Positions 1 through 8,705 of a DNA stretch of 64,000 nucleotides are shown here, piece after piece. The notes under the pieces are model-generated. The model was not told the DNA's origin, ran no database searches, and worked only from the letters and a program-made list of their open reading frames with translations. Each line of letters opens with the position of its first letter. Position 1 is the stretch's first letter. Made by a program: the position numbers and the translations under genes. Source of the stretch: Streptomyces sp. NBC_01445 (lineage in GTDB: Bacteria; Actinomycetota; Actinomycetes; Streptomycetales; Streptomycetaceae); NCBI RefSeq assembly GCF_035918235.1, contig NZ_CP109485.1, positions 1,426,001 through 1,490,000 of the forward strand. The letters are read 5' to 3'.

Positions 1-237
1 CGCATCAAGCACCTTCGTGCCACACGCGTGGGCGCCTGGCTCGACGTCCTCGCGGAACCGCCGGCCGAAGCGGAAGGCCGCCGGCTCACCTTCCGCGTAC
101 GAGCTCTGGACAGTACGGGAGCGCTGGTCGCGACGGGCGAGATCGACCGGGCGATCGTCGACCGGCGACGCTTCCTCGCAGGGGTGTCGGACCAGGACTC
201 CGGGATCAATCAGGGTGCGCGTGGGGACCATCCCTGA
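1..237 (+). CDS. Thioesterase (hotdog fold, FlK-like), 3' end only
   Basis: The reading frame is open from the first base and stops with TGA at 235-237, so only the last 78 residues are present. The visible part carries the C-terminal pattern of fluoroacetyl-CoA-thioesterase-like hotdog proteins: a strand around GRRLTFRVRALD, then GALVATGEIDRAIVDRRRF. In the family this segment forms the final strands of the hotdog sheet. The presumed activity is acyl-CoA thioester hydrolysis; the substrate cannot be told. The catalytic N-terminal half lies outside the window. The TGA overlaps the next gene's possible ATG (TGATG), suggesting translational coupling. Confidence 0.7.
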   Translation, partial: RIKHLRATRVGAWLDVLAEPPAEAEGRRLTFRVRALDSTGALVATGEIDRAIVDRRRFLAGVSDQDSGINQGARGDHP

Positions 238-1415
238 TGGAAGCGCGCGGCGTCGGCGGCAAGATCGACGTCATGACATTCCTCTCGCGACGTTCCCTGT
301 TGGCAGGCAGTGCGGCGGCGGGCACGATGCTGGTCGGCACGGGACGTGCTGCCGCGCATACGCCGTCGGGCTCAGGCTCGCCGGACACACGCGCCTTACA
401 AGAAGCGATCTCCGACCTCACCCACCCACCGGCCACGTCCGCACAGTTGCTCGTCGACCGCCCGGGGCAGCGCTGGTACGGGACGTCGGGCGTGGCCGAC
501 ATCAGAACGGCCCGTCGGGTACGCCCGGACGACGCGTTCCGCGCGGGCAGCGTCACCAAGGCATTCGTGGCGACCGCGGTTCTGCAACTGTGGTCGCGGG
601 GACTTGTGGACCTCGATGAGCCCATCGGACGGCACCTCCCCGGGCTGCTTCCGGCCGAGTCCGCGCGGATCACCGTGGCGCAGTTGCTGAACCACACGAG
701 CGGGCTCCCCGACCATCGCGACCTGCCCGACGTCAGCACTCCGGAAGCCGTCCTGCGCCATCGGTTCGACAGGTGGACGCCGGAGGAACTGGTGCGCACC
801 GTGACGTTCGATCCGCTCAAGTTCCGGCCGGGCAGCAAGCAGGAGTATCGGGGTATCAATTACGTCCTGCTCGCTCTGCTGGTCGAGGCCGTCACCGGTC
901 GCCCGTACGACGAGGTGATCAGGGAGCGTGTCGTCCGTCCGCTGGGCCTGCGAGGGACTCTGATACCGGACCGCGACCCGAGACTTCACGGCTCTCATGT
1001 GCACGGATACCTCAAGATGACCGGCGGGTCGCTCCGGGACGTCACCGTGTACGACCAGTCCGGCGCCTGGGGCGAGGGCGAACTGGTGTCGACGGTCGCC
1101 GATCTCTTCCGTTTCCATCAGGCGCTGCTCTCCGGCGAGTTGCTGCCACCGCACGCGATGAACCACCTGTTCACGCTGCCACCCGACAGCGTGCGCATGC
1201 TCGACGGCGGTCCCGCCCGGTACAGCCTGGGACTGCAGCAGGCCACGGTGAACGGCGTGACGTTCTGGGGGAAGACAGGTGACACGTATGGGTACCGGAC
1301 GCGGGTGTTCTCCACTCGCGATCAGCAGCTCCGTTGGGTTCTCGCGTACACCCAGACCCCGCTGGCCTCGCCGGAGGACATGACCAACCGGGTCGTTTCC
1401 GTCCTGACCTCTTGA
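237..1415 (+). CDS. Serine hydrolase, class C beta-lactamase / DD-peptidase family, exported
   Basis: About 392 aa. The N-terminus has a Tat-type signal (SRRSLLAG followed by an Ala/Gly-rich stretch ending near RAAAHT). The active-site tetrad is SVTK, with the nucleophile Ser near residue 105. It is followed by LLNHTSGLPDH and by an NYVLL segment in the position of the Y-x-N motif. The family covers D-Ala-D-Ala carboxypeptidases, class C beta-lactamases and esterases; the real substrate is not evident. ATG 237 overlaps the upstream stop and has a GGGGA behind it. ATG 273, just before FLSRRSLL, is an alternative start giving a more usual Tat leader. A rare TTA codon lies at 396-398. Confidence 0.85.
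   Translation: MEARGVGGKIDVMTFLSRRSLLAGSAAAGTMLVGTGRAAAHTPSGSGSPDTRALQEAISDLTHPPATSAQLLVDRPGQRWYGTSGVADIRTARRVRPDDAFRAGSVTKAFVATAVLQLWSRGLVDLDEPIGRHLPGLLPAESARITVAQLLNHTSGLPDHRDLPDVSTPEAVLRHRFDRWTPEELVRTVTFDPLKFRPGSKQEYRGINYVLLALLVEAVTGRPYDEVIRERVVRPLGLRGTLIPDRDPRLHGSHVHGYLKMTGGSLRDVTVYDQSGAWGEGELVSTVADLFRFHQALLSGELLPPHAMNHLFTLPPDSVRMLDGGPARYSLGLQQATVNGVTFWGKTGDTYGYRTRVFSTRDQQLRWVLAYTQTPLASPEDMTNRVVSVLTS
396..398 (+). other. In-frame TTA (bldA-type) codon in the serine hydrolase
   Basis: TTA is in frame with the gene at 237-1415 (codon 54 from ATG 237). In Streptomyces TTA is read only by the bldA tRNA, so genes with it are often made late in development. Confidence 0.85.
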
Positions 1416-1416
1416 A

Positions 1417-1995
1417 CTAGTGGCGGACTTTGTAAAGGAGGTGCAGTACGCGGTCGCCCTGGATCACGACGTGGGGGTCCTCGAGGAGATGCTGGGCGTC
1501 GACGGACCCGAAGTACCGCTTGCCGGAGCCGAAGACGACGGGCACGACGTCCATGGCCACCTCGTCGACCAGCCCCAGGGCGAGCGCCTGGCCGCCCGTC
1601 TCGCCGGCGGCCACCCCGACGGTGCGGTCCCCCGCGAGTTCCTTGGCCTTCGCGATCGCCTTCGCCACGTCGTCCACGAAGTAGTACAACGCCTCGGGGT
1701 GCCAGCCCTCGGGCCTTGGCCGGTGCGACACCACGACCACGTGCTCACCCGCCGGCGGTTTCCCCTCCCAGCCGTTGGTCATGTCGAACAAGTGCCGCCC
1801 GATCACCAGCGTCCCGATGCTCTCCCACATCGGCCGGACGTAGTCGGCCGAGACCTTGGACATCGACACCGTCCCGTTCGAGCCGATCTCAATGCCGCCG
1901 TTCGCGTACCAGTCGAACAGCGGGCCGACCTGGTCCTCCGAGTCGGCGATGAAACCGTCCACGGAAACGACGTTGTGCATGACCACTTTGCTCAT
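1417..1995 (-). CDS. Dihydrofolate reductase family protein (RibD C-terminal-like)
   Basis: 192 aa, starting at ATG 1995 with a good AGGAG site about 6 nt upstream. An upstream in-frame extension lacks a ribosome site and was not used. The protein has the bacterial DHFR-like/RibD-C fold pattern: an N-terminal strand and loop (VVSVDGFIADS), LVIGRHLFDMTNGW in the middle, VVVVSHRPRPEGW, and a glycine-rich GETGGQALALGLVDE nucleotide-binding segment. Members are NADPH-dependent reductases of unknown substrate, not true folate enzymes. It converges on the serine hydrolase with only one base between the two stops. Confidence 0.85.
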   Translation of the reverse strand: MSKVVMHNVVSVDGFIADSEDQVGPLFDWYANGGIEIGSNGTVSMSKVSADYVRPMWESIGTLVIGRHLFDMTNGWEGKPPAGEHVVVVSHRPRPEGWHPEALYYFVDDVAKAIAKAKELAGDRTVGVAAGETGGQALALGLVDEVAMDVVPVVFGSGKRYFGSVDAQHLLEDPHVVIQGDRVLHLLYKVRH

Positions 1996-2083
1996 CACAT
2001 CTCCTGGGTGTCCGTCGCGTGAATCCCTTACATGCATAGACCGAGCACGCCCCCGGGACTCATCGCTCGACGAGAGACGTAAG

Positions 2084-2103
2084 CGGGCGGGTCGCACCGC
2101 CCG
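2084..2103 (-). terminator. Stem-loop downstream of the permease gene
   Basis: Perfect 7-bp stem CGGGCGG/CCGCCCG around a 6-nt loop, 19 nt beyond the permease stop. There is no U-tract, as is common in Streptomyces. Confidence 0.5.
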
Positions 2104-2121
2104 TTCACGTCACCCCGGGTG

Positions 2122-3660
2122 TCAGTCCCTCTCGACGTCGATGTTGGTCAGCCGGGCGTAGCGCTGCGGGTCACTGCTGCGGATGCGCAGGGCGATGCAG
2201 ATGCCTGCCGCGAGGACGATGGGCAGGGGTGCCAGGAGGACGGCGTTCACCGTCCCTGAGGCGCCCGTCAGAAGGCCGAAGTGGAGGACCGCCAGGACGG
2301 TGAGGAGCGCGAGACCGGCGAACGCGATCAGCGGGGACCAGACCACGCGGGCGGCCGACATGCCCCGTCGGTCGCGCCGGAAGAAGGCCCACACGGCGAG
2401 GGCCGCCAGGGCCTGCATGACCATGATGCCCAGGACGGCGATGCTGTTGGTCCAGATCAGGACCTGCGAGAACGGGTCGGCGGCCAGCGCGGCGCCGACG
2501 AGGATCACCAGGAGGTTGAAGACGGTCTGCGTGCTCACCGCGATGCCCGGAGAGCCCTGCCGGGCGGAGACGATGCCCAGTCGCCGCGGCAGGAGTCCTT
2601 CGCGTCCGAGGGCGTAGAGGTAGCGTGCGGCGGCGTTGTGGAAGGCGAGGGTGGCGGCGAAGGCGCTGACGATGACGAGGGCGTGCATGGTGTCGGACAG
2701 CCAGGAACCTACGTACAGCTCGCCTGCCCTGAAGGTGAGTTCGGGGCCGGCGGCGGCGCGGGCCATGGCCACCGCCTTGTCCGTGCCGAACGCGCCCATG
2801 ATGAGCCATGCGCCGACGGAGTAGAACAGGGCGAGGAACCCGATGGCGATGAAGGTGGCACGCGGGACGGTGCGGCTCGGTTCGCGCGCCTCCTCCGCGT
2901 AGATGGCGGTGGCTTCGAAGCCCGTGAAGGCGCCGATCACGATGACGAACATGCCCGCGATCCCTCCGGTGGCGAGCGTGCTCGGGTCGAAGGAGTGCAC
3001 GTCGAGGGCCGCGGTGCCCCGGTGGCCGAGGATGCCGCCGTCCATGACGAGCAGGGTCAGCACTTCGAGGATCAGCGCGACGCCGAGGACCTTGGCGCTG
3101 AGGGTCACCCTGAGCCAGCCGAGCACACCCACGGCGAGGACGCAGACACCCGAGAGCACCCACCACGGGATGTCCGCTCCGGTCGCGTCGTGCACCGAGC
3201 CGGCCGCGAAGTAGCCGAAGGCCGCAGCCACTCCGGGGGTGACGAGGTTGTACGACACCACGGCGACGTAGGCGATACCGACGCCGAGGGTGCGTCCGAG
3301 GCCGCGGGCCACGTAGGCGTAGAAGGCGCCGGCGTTGCGTACGTACAGGCTCATCGCCGTGAAGCCCGCGGCGAAGAGGACGAGCAGGGCTCCTGAGATC
3401 AGGTAGCCGAGGGGGGCGCCGGGGCCGCCGATGGCGATGGCGACGGGTGCCACGCCGGCGAGCACCGTGAGTGGGGCGGCGGCGGCCACCACGAAGAAGA
3501 CGAGATCGAAGGTGCCGATCTGTCCGGAGGAGAGACCTCCGCCCGAGTCCTGCCCGGCGTCGCCGGGTGCGGGTCTCCCGGCGGCTCCTGCCACTCCGGT
3601 GGCTCTGGTGGCTCCGGCCGCTCCGGCGGCGGGCTCGGCTGTGGACGGCTGGACGCTCAT
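2122..3660 (-). CDS. APC-superfamily amino acid/amine permease
   Basis: 512 aa. A roughly 45-residue Ala/Gly-rich N-terminal tail precedes about twelve hydrophobic segments. The first, FDLVFFVVAAAAPLTVLAGV, and the later GGIAGMFVIVIGAFTGFEATAIYAEE are hallmarks of amino acid-polyamine-organocation transporters (TM1 and TM6 regions). It would be a plasma-membrane importer or exchanger of an amino acid or amine. Its ATG overlaps the stop of the upstream amidohydrolase (ATGA), so the two are translationally coupled and probably handle the same nitrogen compound. The operon is divergent from the GntR gene at 5199. Confidence 0.9.
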   Translation of the reverse strand: MSVQPSTAEPAAGAAGATRATGVAGAAGRPAPGDAGQDSGGGLSSGQIGTFDLVFFVVAAAAPLTVLAGVAPVAIAIGGPGAPLGYLISGALLVLFAAGFTAMSLYVRNAGAFYAYVARGLGRTLGVGIAYVAVVSYNLVTPGVAAAFGYFAAGSVHDATGADIPWWVLSGVCVLAVGVLGWLRVTLSAKVLGVALILEVLTLLVMDGGILGHRGTAALDVHSFDPSTLATGGIAGMFVIVIGAFTGFEATAIYAEEAREPSRTVPRATFIAIGFLALFYSVGAWLIMGAFGTDKAVAMARAAAGPELTFRAGELYVGSWLSDTMHALVIVSAFAATLAFHNAAARYLYALGREGLLPRRLGIVSARQGSPGIAVSTQTVFNLLVILVGAALAADPFSQVLIWTNSIAVLGIMVMQALAALAVWAFFRRDRRGMSAARVVWSPLIAFAGLALLTVLAVLHFGLLTGASGTVNAVLLAPLPIVLAAGICIALRIRSSDPQRYARLTNIDVERD

Positions 3661-4982
3661 CGCTCCTCCTGCGGGGCAGAGGCGTCGCCGCCCGGTACGG
3701 AAATGGCGGGAAAGTTCGGGAAGTCGTTCTCGGGTGCGGGTCCCACGACGCGTCCGCCGTGGAGGACCAGGAGGCGTCGCGGGTGGGCCGCGACCGCCTC
3801 CGGCACGCCGCCTGCGGCGATCACTACGAGGTCCGCGCGGCAGCCGGGGGCGAGGCCGTAGCCGGTGAGGCCGAGTGCGGCGGCGGCCTCGTCGGTGGCC
3901 ATCGAGGCCGCGTAACGCAGTTCCTCGTCGGTCATCAGGTCGCCCTGGAGGCCGATGACGGTGGCGCGTTCGAGCATGTCCGCGGTGCCGTAGGGCCACC
4001 AGGTGTCGCGGATGTTGTCCGAGCCGGCGAAGACGCGGACGCCGTGGTCGCGCAGGCGCAGCACAGGCGGCATGGAGTGCCGGGGGCCGTTCGTCATGAT
4101 CGCCACTCCGGCCGCGGCCAGGGCGGTGGCGGTGCGGTCGAGTTCGGGGGCATCGACCTCTCCGAGGGCGAAGGCGTGGCTGACGGTGACGGTGCCGTCG
4201 AGGCCGAGCGCGGCCGTCCGCTCCGCGATGGCGCGCAGCTGCCGGGTGCCGGTCACGCCGCCGTCGTGCAGATGGATGTCGATGCCCGCTCCGTGCCGCT
4301 CGGCCAGGCCGAAGACGATGTCGAGCTGGCCGTCCACGTCCCCGTCGAAGCCCGCCGGATCGAGCCCGCCGATCAGGTCGGCGCCCTCCGAGAGCGCCGC
4401 GTCGAGGAGGTCGGCGACGCCCGGCGCGGTGACCACGCCGCTCTGCGGGAACGCGACGATCTGCATCCCCAGCCGGTCGCGGTACTTCTCCCGCACCTCG
4501 ACCAGCGCGTGCAGGCCGTCCAGACGCACGTCCGGGTCGATGTCGACGTGCGACCGCACATGGCCGGTACCGAGGGACACCATGCGGTGTGCCAGGGCCG
4601 TGGCCCGGTCCGCCACCGATACGTCGACGGAGGTGCGCAGAGCCCGTTCGTTCGCGATGTGTTCGCGCAGCGTGGCCGAGGTGGGGTGCGGCTGCCAGGG
4701 TGCGCCGAGCAGCGTCTTGTCCAGGTGGGCGTGCCCGTCGACGAGCGCGGGCAGGACGAGAGCGCCCCCGAGGTCGATGCTGCCGGGCCCGACGACTGGC
4801 CCTCGGCCGGTGTCGGGCCGGCCGGCCTTGTCGGGTTGGTCGACCTTGTCGGGTTGGTCGACCAAAGCCGTGACCCGACCGTCCGCGAGGTGGATGTCGG
4901 CGCGCCGGCCGTCGGGCAGCGTGGCGTTCCTGAGTACCTCGGGGGCGAGCGGGATCGACGGGGTGTCGGCGGGATGCGACAC
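3657..4982 (-). CDS. Amidohydrolase, cytosine-deaminase-like
   Basis: About 441 aa from GTG 4982, chosen because GGAGG sits 5 nt before it; a longer ORF to 5075 exists. Metal-ligand motifs in order: DGHAHLDK, an HVDID segment, HLHDGG, SHAFALG and GSDNIRDTWWPYG. This layout is that of the CodA/TrzN-like metal-dependent deaminases, with a C-terminal YGLAPGCRADLVV strand typical of the amidohydrolase composite beta domain. It would deaminate or hydrolyse a small N-heterocycle or amide in the cytoplasm. Pairing with an APC permease and a GntR regulator suggests uptake and catabolism of one nitrogen source. Exact substrate unknown. Confidence 0.85.
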   Translation of the reverse strand: MSHPADTPSIPLAPEVLRNATLPDGRRADIHLADGRVTALVDQPDKVDQPDKAGRPDTGRGPVVGPGSIDLGGALVLPALVDGHAHLDKTLLGAPWQPHPTSATLREHIANERALRTSVDVSVADRATALAHRMVSLGTGHVRSHVDIDPDVRLDGLHALVEVREKYRDRLGMQIVAFPQSGVVTAPGVADLLDAALSEGADLIGGLDPAGFDGDVDGQLDIVFGLAERHGAGIDIHLHDGGVTGTRQLRAIAERTAALGLDGTVTVSHAFALGEVDAPELDRTATALAAAGVAIMTNGPRHSMPPVLRLRDHGVRVFAGSDNIRDTWWPYGTADMLERATVIGLQGDLMTDEELRYAASMATDEAAAALGLTGYGLAPGCRADLVVIAAGGVPEAVAAHPRRLLVLHGGRVVGPAPENDFPNFPAISVPGGDASAPQEER

Positions 4983-5080
4983 GACTTCCTCCAAGTTCGT
5001 TCGGCGCCCGGCACGACTGACCAGCCGGTCGGCGAATCCGGCGGAACGCTGCTGATGAGCGGCGGGCAACGACAAGCTAA

Positions 5081-5099
5081 CTGGTATACCAAATACCAG
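5081..5099. promoter_or_regulatory. Inverted repeat, likely GntR operator
   Basis: CTGGTAT-N5-ATACCAG is a perfect 7-bp inverted repeat. Inside it TGGTATACCA (5082-5091) is itself a perfect palindrome. It lies about 100 nt upstream of both the GTG of the amidohydrolase and the ATG of the divergent GntR gene. Size and TA-rich core fit FCD-type GntR operators. Confidence 0.6.
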
Positions 5100-5198
5100 G
5101 CAATGGTCTGTGGGATCTTGTTTCCGCGGTCTGCGATGATCAGGAGCACCCCCCGGGGGCGGTCACGGCCGTGCCCGCTCGCCACTGAAGAGGACTCG

Positions 5199-5930
5199 AT
5201 GACCACCCGCGCTGACCGCCGCCCCACGATCGGTGAGAGCCACCAGTCCCTGAGAGAACGGGTCTACGTGGAACTCCGCGAGCGGATCATCGAGGGGACG
5301 TTCCCGGCGGGCATGCGACTGGTGGAGCGCGAACTGGCGGACCAGCTGGGTGTCTCCCGTATCCCGTTGAGGGAAGCCATGCAGCGGCTCGAACGGGAGG
5401 GCTTTCTGTCCGTGCAGGCCAGGCGCGGCTCGGTGGTCACGGATTTCGGCGCGCAGGACGCGACGTACCTCTTCGACGTCCGCGAGAACCTCGAGGGCCT
5501 GGCGGCGGGACTCGCGGCGCGCCACGCGACGACCACCCAACTACGCGCGATGGAGCGCCTGTTGGCGCGCAGCCGCAAGGCATCCGACGCGGGTCGGCTG
5601 CGCCAGGCCGTGGCGCACAACGCGGACTTCCACCAGCAGATCGTCGAGGCGTCGGGCAACCCGCTCCTCCAGGAGCTGATGGCGCCTCTGGACGCGCGGC
5701 TGCGCCGGCTCTTCCGACTGACCTCCGACCTCAACGACGGCGATCCGATGTGCGGGGAGCACGAGCGTCTGTACGAGGCGGTCCGCGACCGCGACGCGGC
5801 CCGGGCAGAGGAACTGGCCCGCCACCACGTGGCCGGCACCCGCGACTCGGCGCTGCGTTACTTCTCCGACGCGGCGACGCGGATCGCCGACGGAGGCAAT
5901 GGCGCGGACAGCGGCACCGACGCCGGCTGA
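5199..5930 (+). CDS. GntR-family transcriptional regulator (FCD/FadR subfamily)
   Basis: 243 aa from ATG 5199, preceded by AAGAGGA. The N-terminal winged helix-turn-helix covers about residues 18-85: LRERVYVELRERIIEGTF, LVERELADQLGVSRIPLREA, then the wing REGFLSVQARRGSVV. It is followed by an all-helical FCD ligand domain with HNADFHQQIVEASGN, containing likely metal/ligand His residues. It probably binds the palindrome at 5081-5099 and represses the divergent amidohydrolase/permease operon, being released by the imported compound or a product. The ligand cannot be predicted. Confidence 0.9.
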   Translation: MTTRADRRPTIGESHQSLRERVYVELRERIIEGTFPAGMRLVERELADQLGVSRIPLREAMQRLEREGFLSVQARRGSVVTDFGAQDATYLFDVRENLEGLAAGLAARHATTTQLRAMERLLARSRKASDAGRLRQAVAHNADFHQQIVEASGNPLLQELMAPLDARLRRLFRLTSDLNDGDPMCGEHERLYEAVRDRDAARAEELARHHVAGTRDSALRYFSDAATRIADGGNGADSGTDAG

Positions 5931-5991
5931 GCGGGGCAGGAGGCCAGGGCACTCAGCTCCTGGGCCCTCAGCGCCCGGCTCCCGGGTCCCG

Positions 5992-6308
5992 CTACTCCTG
6001 TCCGAGGAGCAGCCCCGTACCGAGTTCCGTCAGGTGGTCCGCCAGGTTTGGGCGCTCGTCGAGGCTTCGCGTTCTGACGGCGTTGTCGATCACCATGAGG
6101 ACCGCACAGACGGTGGTCCTGGCCCCGTCGAGTGCGCGGGCCAGTGGGGCGGTCATGTCCGCACGTCGCTGTTCGCCGCCGGGGATGCCGCCGCGACGGG
6201 GAGTTCCGCCTTGCTGGGGAAGTGCCTGTGGAGGGTGGGCCCGGCGCATACCACCTGCGCGATGTCGTCGGTGTTCACCGACTGGAAGCCGCGCTCGTCG
6301 AAGGCGCC
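5992..6308 (-). pseudogene. Decayed TetR-family regulator remnant
   Basis: On the minus strand, about 6308-6188 encodes the second half of a TetR DNA-binding domain (ERGF, SVNTDDIA, GPTLHRHFPSKAELPVAA). After about 6165 the recognisable protein continues in another frame (APLARALDGARTTV ... TRSLDERPNLADHL) to a stop at 5992. There is no start codon with a ribosome site, the first helix is missing, most of the ligand-binding domain (normally more than 100 residues) is gone, and the frame changes. It is therefore a deleted and frameshifted relic downstream of the MHS transporter. It might once have regulated that transporter, but the link is inference. Confidence 0.65.
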
Positions 6309-6339
6309 GGGGCAATCTGTTCCGGGCGGGCGGGTTCCG

Positions 6340-7710
6340 CTACTCGACGGGTGCGGCGGCCGGAGGCACCGCCTCCTGCTCATCGAGGTCCGCAACCTCC
6401 GACTCCACGCCCGGCGCCTGCCGGAACGCGGCGAGGCAGCCCGCACTGACCAGCGCCATCACGGCGAAGGCGGTGGCGACCGGGGTCCATGAGTCTCCGG
6501 CGGCACTGAACAGCCAGGTCGCCGCCGCCGGGGCCAGCGTGCCGATGAGCCCCGCCGTCTGGAAGCTCATGGAGAGACCCGTGTAGCGCACCCGGGGAGC
6601 GAACCAACCGGATATGAGCGTGCCGATCGAGGCGTATGCGACGGTGCTGGCGAGCATCGGCAGGCACATGGCGAGCCAGAGTCCGGGCACGGAACGGGTG
6701 TCGGCGAGCCAGAACATCGGGAAGGCCACGACGAGGTGCAGCAGGATGCCGGTCAGCGTCACCCGGCGCAGCCCGAGGCGGTCGGCGACCAGGGCGGCCA
6801 GCGGGGTGCACACGATGACGACCACGGAGGCGGCCGTGCCGGCGCCCGCCACCTGCGAGTCGGTGAAGCCGAGTTCGTTGACGGCATAGGTCGACATGAA
6901 GGTGACGACCACGTAGTAGCCGCCGACGGTGATGAGGAAGGCGCCGGAGGCGAGCAGCCAGGTCTTCCAGGCGTCGCGGACGACGGCGACGAACGGTGCG
7001 GCCTGCTTCTCCTCGGCGGCCTCGGCCCGGCGCGCGGCCTCGAACTCGGGCGACTCCTCCATGGAGCTGCGGATCACGAGGCCGACCAGCACCAGGACGG
7101 CGGAGAGCAGGAAGGGCAGGCGCCAGGCCCAGCCGACGAGTGCGTCATGGCCCGCCAGTGCCGCGAGCGCGAAGACGCCGGTGGACATGAAGTAGCCGAC
7201 CCCGTCGCCGACTTGGGGGAAGGAGCCGAAGAAGGCCCGGCGCCGGGGCGGGGCGTGTTCGACGGCGAACAGCACGGCGCCGCCCCACTCGCCGCCGATC
7301 GCGAGCGACTGGACCATGCGGATGAGGACGAGCAGGAGCGGCGCGGCGACGCCGATGGAGGCGTAGCCCGGGAGCAGGCCGATACAGAAGGTGGCGCCGC
7401 CCATGAGCGTCATGGACCAGATCAGGGCGCGCTTACGGCCGTAGCGGTCACCGATGTGCCCGAACACGACCGCGCCGAGCGGGCGCCCGAGGGAGCCCAC
7501 GAAGAGCGTCGCGAACGACATGAGCGTGCCGAGCGCCCGGTTCATCTCGGGGAAGAACAGCTCGGGGAAGACGAGCGCGGCGGCGGTGGCGTAGATGCCG
7601 AAGTCGTACCACTCGACGCTGGTGCCGATCATCGAGGCCCCGGCGACCTTCCACGGACCGGACCGGCGCCGTGCTTCCGGGTCCGTAGCGCCACCTGCGA
7701 CTGTGCTCAT
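6340..7710 (-). CDS. MFS transporter, metabolite:H+ symporter (MHS) type
   Basis: 456 aa, ATG 7710 with GAAGGAG 7 nt upstream. The N-terminal IGTSVEWYDFGIYATAAALVFP and GRPLGAVVFGHIGDRYGRKRAL (loop 2-3 MFS signature) are diagnostic of the MHS branch (ProP, ShiA, KgtP, CitA relatives). A loop 4-5 segment SLAIGGEWGGAVL is also typical. About twelve TM helices are visible, so it should be an inner-membrane proton symporter for an organic acid, zwitterion or aromatic compound. A near-consensus promoter and a 19-bp palindrome shared with the decarboxylase gene lie in front of it, so transporter, GntR regulator and decarboxylase look like one regulon. Confidence 0.92.
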   Translation of the reverse strand: MSTVAGGATDPEARRRSGPWKVAGASMIGTSVEWYDFGIYATAAALVFPELFFPEMNRALGTLMSFATLFVGSLGRPLGAVVFGHIGDRYGRKRALIWSMTLMGGATFCIGLLPGYASIGVAAPLLLVLIRMVQSLAIGGEWGGAVLFAVEHAPPRRRAFFGSFPQVGDGVGYFMSTGVFALAALAGHDALVGWAWRLPFLLSAVLVLVGLVIRSSMEESPEFEAARRAEAAEEKQAAPFVAVVRDAWKTWLLASGAFLITVGGYYVVVTFMSTYAVNELGFTDSQVAGAGTAASVVVIVCTPLAALVADRLGLRRVTLTGILLHLVVAFPMFWLADTRSVPGLWLAMCLPMLASTVAYASIGTLISGWFAPRVRYTGLSMSFQTAGLIGTLAPAAATWLFSAAGDSWTPVATAFAVMALVSAGCLAAFRQAPGVESEVADLDEQEAVPPAAAPVE

Positions 7711-7736
7711 GTGCGTACTCCTTCACGGCCAACGAT

Positions 7737-7755
7737 TGGGTTCGCCATGGACCCA
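7737..7755. promoter_or_regulatory. GntR operator, site 1 (before MHS transporter)
   Basis: TGGGTTCGCCATGGACCCA, outer arms TGGGT/ACCCA, followed by AAAA. It matches 13 of 19 positions of the site at 8742-8760 with identical arm spacing. It lies 14 nt downstream of the predicted -10 box of the transporter promoter, in the transcribed leader. Confidence 0.75.
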
Positions 7756-7769
7756 AAAACGTGGGGGCG

Positions 7770-7798
7770 ACGCTAAGGCGGCCGTCAGGGCCTGTCAA
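7770..7798 (-). promoter_or_regulatory. Promoter of MHS transporter gene
   Basis: On the minus strand TTGACA (7798-7793), 17-nt spacer, TAGCGT (7775-7770). This is a near-ideal HrdB-type promoter for Streptomyces. Confidence 0.7.
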
Positions 7799-7879
7799 TA
7801 GGGTTCATGCCAAGTCCAATATCATGGCCACCCGGGGGCATGACGGGACACGCGTGACCCGTGAGCTGGGAGAGGGCCC

Positions 7880-8641
7880 GTGAGCAACAGCGAGAGTCGT
7901 GACGAATGGACGGCCGGAACCCGCCAGGCGGCGTCGCACGCCGTGGTGGCCGAGGCGCTCCGGCAGCGCATCGCGCTCGGCGGTTTCGGACCGGGCGACC
8001 GGCTGCCCACCGAGCGGGAGCTGTCCGCCGTCTTCGGGGTGGGGCGCAACACCGTGCGGCAGGCGGTGCGCGAGCTGGCCGAAGAAGGCCTGGTCACGAC
8101 CACGTTGGGGCGCAACGGCGGCACTCGCGTGGCACCCACCCCGCCCGGCGGGGAGGGTTCCCGGGCCGCGATCACCGCGACGATCCGGGCCTCGTTGCGC
8201 GACTACATGGAGTACCGCCTCGCGATCGAGCCGTACGCGGCCCGTCTCGCCGCCGAGCGCGGGGCGGGGGCGGCCCGCCGCGAACTGGTGGCGATGCTGG
8301 AAAACCGGGTCGCCGACCTCGGCGAGTACCACCGCTGCGACACCGCGTTCCACCTGGGCATCGCGGCCGCCGGCGGGAACGAGGTGCTCGCGGAGGCGGT
8401 GACGCGGGCCCGCGCCGAGATGTTCGTCGGCGGCAACGCGCTGTGGCTCGGCTCCGACTGGAGCCGCGTGTACCCGGCGGAGCGGGACTTCGGCTCCGCG
8501 TTCCGGGAGGAGCACGAGGCCATCGCGCTCGCCGTGCTGTCCGGAGACGGGGCCGCGGCCGAGGCGCGGATGCGGGATCACCTGCTCGACTCGCACCGCC
8601 AATTCCTGGCGCTGCTCGACCAGTTCGCCGCTCAGGACTGA
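7880..8641 (+). CDS. GntR-family transcriptional regulator (FadR subfamily)
   Basis: 253 aa from GTG 7880 behind GGGAGAGGG. The winged-helix domain is at about residues 14-80: VVAEALRQRIALGGFGPGDRLPTERELSAVFGVGRNTVRQAVRELAEEGLV, then wing TLGRNGGTRVA. The FCD-type C-terminal domain contains HRCDTAFHLGIAAAGGN and a closing LLDSHRQFLALLDQFA helix. It sits between the two genes that share a 19-bp palindrome (7737-7755 and 8742-8760), so it is the obvious candidate repressor of both. The inducer is probably the substrate of the transporter or decarboxylase. Confidence 0.9.
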   Translation: MSNSESRDEWTAGTRQAASHAVVAEALRQRIALGGFGPGDRLPTERELSAVFGVGRNTVRQAVRELAEEGLVTTTLGRNGGTRVAPTPPGGEGSRAAITATIRASLRDYMEYRLAIEPYAARLAAERGAGAARRELVAMLENRVADLGEYHRCDTAFHLGIAAAGGNEVLAEAVTRARAEMFVGGNALWLGSDWSRVYPAERDFGSAFREEHEAIALAVLSGDGAAAEARMRDHLLDSHRQFLALLDQFAAQD

Positions 8642-8705
8642 CCTCGGGTGCACCCCGCACCCCACACGACCGACCCCCGGCACCCGCAGTCCATGCGCCC
8701 GTCGA

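Noticed and set aside
2281..3396. Long plus-strand frame opposite the permease
   Set aside because: Gly/Glu/Asp-rich low-complexity translation with no ribosome site; antisense shadow of the permease.
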